Assembly (NCBI GenBank): GCA_026260175.1
Contig: JAKCWW010000152.1
Coordinates: 1,835 to 65,834, forward strand
Source of the DNA: Reticulitermes lucifugus
Taxonomy: Eukaryota > Arthropoda > Insecta > Blattodea > Rhinotermitidae
Reading direction: 5' to 3'
Length of the DNA: 64,000 bases
Part shown: piece by piece, positions 59,801-64,000 of the stretch
Numbering within the stretch: position 1 is the stretch's first letter
How the letters are laid out: every line of letters begins with the position of its first letter
Program-made: the position numbers and the translations under genes
The notes under the pieces: model-generated
Told to the model about the DNA's origin: nothing
What the model saw: the letters and a program-made list of their open reading frames with translations, nothing else
Database searches by the model: none

Positions 59801-61220
59801 CTCCATTTACATTTTGCACTCTAGTTCTATGGTGATTCATCCAACGAAACTCATATCATGGACTCAACATAATGGTAGCACTTACGAGTACAGGTCGCAG
59901 AAATATTTGAGATTCAAATATATTTATTTGCAATGCATTTATAGGGAATGTAAATCATTATCACCGGTTAGTTCAAAGGTTGTACACATAATTGATTTTT
60001 ACAGCTTCCACAAAAAATGCCTGTCCTCTCCTGCTGTTGGGTTCATAGCCTACTTACACACTTATCTAGCAAATAATTTTCCTTCAAATTAACATTAAAA
60101 AAAGGAAATCACTTCATTTGATTGTGAAAAACGACACGTGATCAGTAAGCAATATTCCGTACGTCGTACAAATTAATGATAATTCATTATAACGTTAAAT
60201 GCAGCTATTTATTACATTCAAGAGTCATTATTTTTTAGCACAAACCCAGAGCAGTCTGAGGTGTCTGCCCCATCTTGGCACAAGTTTAAAAATTCTGTTG
60301 CGGTAAAAACGGTTTATTGCCTTCGTAAGGATTCACAAATAGCCGTTTCCACCTTCAAACGTCGCTTCAGCTCTGCAAACTAGGGAGTAGCTGTTACAGT
60401 AGATCCCACTGAAATGACTGCAACAGTACTCTTGTGTCCGAAGTACGTAACAGGTCACAGACTCATTTATCATTAGAAGGCGCCAGATTCGAGAAGAATA
60501 TAATTTTCTTATTCACCTCCTTCAGAATCGAAAGTCTCACTACTTTCTGATTGTTCCGTTATTCAGTCCTTATTAATCTTCAGTAACATCAACGCTTTAT
60601 TGAGTCCCTTTTGATTTTTCTTTGCTCAGCCTTCCGATCCGTATAACGAAAAGCATACAGATATGATTTCATTAAACTTTAAAGAGTATCTTGATATCTT
60701 TCCATAACGCGTATATGTATTACTAAAAGTTACTTAACTTCACACCAAAGTCACTGAAAAAGTTAGGACTCATATTTTGACCTGCCAGATTATGACATCG
60801 TTGAGCCTGCGAATGGCAACCAGTGATTCGGAGGAACCTACTAAGGGAACCAACTACGAGGCTCACTCCTACACTCACTTTTCTTGGACAGCTTGAGGCT
60901 GAATTTGAAGACAGTTGATCTTTCGAAAAGTCGGGAACTATTAACCCAGCAATTCAGCGTAATATACTAGAAGACTGCAATATTCAGCAACACCGCTGTG
61001 ACAACATCAAATGTAGCACAGTTCTATCTTATATGCCTACAATACACTAGAGTACTTATGAAGCAAAGAAGGTGGTTTAATATGCACCACCATAAAATTT
61101 CAGGACGAAATTAAAATAACCTTTATTCAACACATCTCATTTGATAATACATAAGTTATATTAAAATAAATCGCCATTTACAATTGAAACTTTGTCAGCA
61201 TTTAATGTTCATTACAACAT
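59801..61220. other. No gene recognised
   Basis: No supported feature. Confidence 0.5.
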
Positions 61221-61247
61221 GTTTCGACCAGCATGGCTATCTTCAGG
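61221..61247 (-). repeat. Ribozyme-like hairpin motif, copy 8
   Basis: The minus strand reads CCTGAAGATAGCCATGCTGG then TCGAAAC, followed by ATGTTG. A GCCA/TGGT stem with a short loop lies between CTGAAGA(TA) and GAAAC. Confidence 0.5.
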
Positions 61248-61687
61248 TATTATAAAAAATACAAAATACTTGGGAGGTTAATTGCAATATTAAGCTCTAT
61301 GAAAAGAAAAAAATTAAATCTCGTTTTTATATAAAAATTTATAAGTTTTCTTGTTTTTGATATATTTTTTGTAGTTGCATATATTCCAGGTATCCTAAAG
61401 TTATACAAAAATACTGCCTTGAAAATTCTAACTTTTACACTATTTAAGGTTATGTTATGTAAAGTAATTTCATTATAGTATATAATTTCACTTTTAGAAG
61501 ATTTTGTAAGGGTAACTTCACGATTTTAAGTTTTTTCTTTTCTTTGGTGTAAGCTAACTGAAGGTGTAGTATTATAGTATTATAGCGATTTTGTAGTTTA
61601 TAGGTTATGAGCTTCCGTTAATGATAAATGTGGAAATTGAAATCAAAGGGTAGAATGAATATGATTGTAAGTGATAGAGGAAAGTGT

Positions 61688-61688
<1 letters not shown>
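61248..61688. other. AT-rich, no gene
   Basis: No supported feature. If the hairpin at 61221-61247 is an element end, this could be its decayed untranslated part, but no coding trace is visible. Confidence 0.4.

Positions 61689-61720
<32 letters not shown>
61689..61720. repeat. AAT microsatellite
   Basis: (AAT)n of about 10 units. Confidence 0.95.
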
Positions 61721-61721
<1 letters not shown>

Positions 61722-62888
61722 TCTAATATAATAAATAACAGGTGTATAAAGACTAAGTGAGAAACTTACTCTAAAATTCGATGTGTAAAATAAGCTTGAA
61801 AATTTAAGTATGATATAAAACTGTTGAATCAACTGGTAAAATTTCTGACATATTCTGAAGATGCTAGGTTTCAAGTTTCAGCTCATCTTGTATGGAATTT
61901 TTCCTAACTTTATTCAGTACCTCCAGTTAATTTGAGGTATATTATCTAAATTATGCCGCGACTTCTTATTGTCACATACTTTATTCTTGTTAGTCACTAT
62001 CATGCAATCACTCGTACCGCCATAGAGTCTGAGGTAACAACGTTAAATAAATTTAATATAAATAAATTAAATTTCACATTAAGTGGATACGATTTAGCTG
62101 TCTCTGGCTCTGGCTAGGGGTTAGGTGACACTTTGTTCCGTATTGACCAAACTCCGGATTCAACAGTATCAGATACTTAGTCCTGAGACGTAAAATACTG
62201 GCGCCTAACTGTGCTGAATAAATAATCTTAGAGAAATATAAAACGTCATCCCAGTTTAGTCAACTGAAATAAATATGAACAGGAAAATTAGCGTCTCCTA
62301 TCTGTTTGGATACATGAATCTCAAGACGTACGCTTCCAGGAACTATGGGAGTTGGTCTCTTAAGTAAATTCATTTAAGTACGATTGGTAGCATTCTCAGT
62401 TCCTAGAAACAGTCACTTGCTTGATGAAGAACACAACAAGTGTCCTAATTCCTGTAATGACATCAGGGGCTGGCTCCTGCTGGACACATATCTTATTAAC
62501 AGAAGAGGAGTAAACCTAACCATCGGTTTAAAAACCAATAAAGATTTCTCCCACAAAATGTTTCCATGAGTGGCTGAACAGTTAATGAGGGTACAGTGGC
62601 GTACGTAGGCCTACATCACAGGAGAATCCAAACAGCAGTCCCAGCATCGTCGTGCAATCAATATTCTTCTGGCCTCGTATCCTGATAGAATTTCAACAAG
62701 TATCCCATTTTAATGGAATTCTTAGTCGTAATTTTACCAGCCCTTCGAGGTAATTTAAGGAAGTTAACTATAAAAGAGGGCAAGATTATTTTTTGTCACA
62801 CCCCTCACGGCGTGTAATTCAAAAGACCCTACAATCTCTCATTAAATGCCAAATTATCTCTGCACTTGATATAGTGTCACCTAGTAAG
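61721..62888. other. No gene recognised
   Basis: No supported feature. Confidence 0.5.
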
Positions 62889-63145
62889 ATGGCTCAAGCG
62901 GTAATGGATGATGCCCGAGCAAAGCCCGCAAGGTACCTAATATTTGCGACGACTGTTGTCTTCCATATTCTTGTCGGCTCAAGCGGTAACGGAAGGTGCC
63001 CAGGCAAATATCGCAGAACACATAAAATTTGACCGTGACTGCTGCTTTCCATACTCTTGTTGGCCCAAGCGGTAACGGAAGGTGCCCAGGCAAATCCCGC
63101 AGATTACATCAAATTTGCCCGTGACTGCTGCGTCCCACATTCTTC
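62889..63145. repeat. Tandem repeat, three units of 85-86 bp
   Basis: Units start at 62889, 62974 and 63060, each with ggctcaagcggtaacgga or a close variant. They continue with ggtgcccaggcaaat, a catnaaatttg block and cgtgactgctg, and end ttccatattcttg or similar. Units 2 and 3 are closest; unit 1 is clearly more diverged. Open frames of about 70 codons on both strands translate the units (for example CLGTFRYRL..QEYG on minus) and are probably accidental. Confidence 0.93.
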
Positions 63146-63689
63146 CAAAAGCACTGTTCACTACCAATCCTAACATTCGATTCTATATAAATTCAGCTAC
63201 AGACATGGTCGATAAATTAAACCGTAAATAAATACATAAATAAATGCAGTGTCGTAAAATGATGAACAGATTCCCAAAGGCACTAACATATCTGATTAAC
63301 ATTTCTCATGTTTCTGACCAAATTCCGGGTTCTGCTGTTCTGTCTGAGGCATGGTAGTAAGCACTGAAATTGCTGACATTTCACCAAAGATAAGAAATGT
63401 CCGCAGAGCGCAACACTTCTGGCGCAGTCGCTCTGTTATTTTTCTCTAGGTGTTAAATTTGTGAATAGCTCTCAGAAAAAATGAATATTTTAACGCACAT
63501 AAGATTTCTATGTATCTTAGCAACAGATGTAGAATTGACCACCATCGAGATGACGTAAGTGGGGAGCATTAAAATCCATATCCCTCAAACATCTATACCC
63601 GACGTTTACAATCTCTCATGCTCGGATGCTCAACTGTTTTTTCAGCCGCAGGTTGTATCTCGCGGATCGTGGCAGTAGATCATAAACGT
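63146..63689. other. No gene recognised
   Basis: No supported feature. Confidence 0.5.
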
Positions 63690-63903
63690 GTGCAGGTGTT
63701 TATAAAAAGTGTCTGTAATTTTCGTCCGGTTTTAACCAAACTTCAATTTTCCGACAAGTTTCATTACCCCTCACCACCAAATATAACATTTCATGAAAAT
63801 CCATCTAGCTGGAGCCGAGTTGTTCCATGCGTACGGACGGACAGACAGACACACATGACAAAGCTAACAGACGCCTTCTGCATGCTAAAGCGCCTAAGAA
63901 TCA
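63690..63903 (+). mobile_element. GCGAAAGCGCC element copy 8, right part
   Basis: atttcatgaaaatccatcta, ctggagccgagttgttccat, the cggacggacagacagacaca block, catgacaaagctaacagacg and a decayed right end gctaaagcgcctaagaa match the right third of the family. The left part is unrecognisable. Confidence 0.75.
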
Positions 63904-64000
63904 TGTATTAACAAGATCAAACAGCGTCTAAAATTACGAATTCCACAAGTTCACATAACAACAAGATGTTTGCTTTCCTTTTTTCTCTCGATATCACTGT
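63904..64000. other. No feature
   Basis: Short terminal stretch; nothing recognised. Confidence 0.5.

Noticed and set aside
59685-60092. 135-codon plus-strand open frame
   Set aside because: It begins inside repeat D, has no domain and no hydrophobicity or codon pattern typical of a gene.
19598-61247. Calling the eight motifs active hammerhead ribozymes
   Set aside because: Each has extra bases between CTGANGA and the stem, and I did not verify the third helix or the cleavage site. Only 'ribozyme-like' is supportable.

Overview
This is AT-rich eukaryotic DNA from an animal, almost certainly an insect. The interspersed repeats (tRNA-headed SINEs, several non-LTR retrotransposon tails, a Penelope-like element end) look like those I remember from large genomes of the cockroach, termite and stick-insect group. 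That placement is inference from remembered repeat types, not a search result. I found no convincing host exon, no RNA gene and no prokaryotic feature. Open frames are short, and the best ones are pieces of transposable elements. The window reads as intergenic or deep intronic sequence made of old, broken repeats.

Layout. 0-12 kb is mostly anonymous, with SINE pieces at 1-72, 4019-4104 and 8319-8586 and one arm of a long-range inverted repeat at 4109-4490. 12-20 kb is repeat-dense: a 530-bp element with short terminal inverted repeats (called the GCGAAAGCGCC family here), two SINE families, a LINE reverse transcriptase remnant at 15960-16686 and LINE tails. 21.7-24.2 kb holds three copies of the GCGAAAGCGCC family, one inserted backwards inside another. 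24.76-25.12 kb is an ATGT microsatellite with a 50-base assembly gap. 26.2 kb holds the second arm of the inverted repeat. 28-34 kb carries LINE tails, SINEs and a truncated GCGAAAGCGCC copy cut off next to a SINE. 37-42 kb carries three LINE remnants. 45 kb has a Penelope-like element end. 47-53 kb has more LINE tails, another full-length GCGAAAGCGCC copy and a 228-bp palindrome. 53-64 kb is mostly anonymous, apart from an 86-bp tandem repeat at 62889-63145 and a last GCGAAAGCGCC fragment.

The most interesting signals are two. The first is a short structured motif, CTGANGA-like, then a stem-loop, then GAAAC, present in eight places. One copy lies directly behind a Penelope-like endonuclease tail, so the motif is probably a terminal ribozyme-like hairpin of those elements. 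The second is the GCGAAAGCGCC element family, with its self-nested palindromic locus at 21.7-22.8 kb. No genes work together here; the window records repeated transposition and decay.
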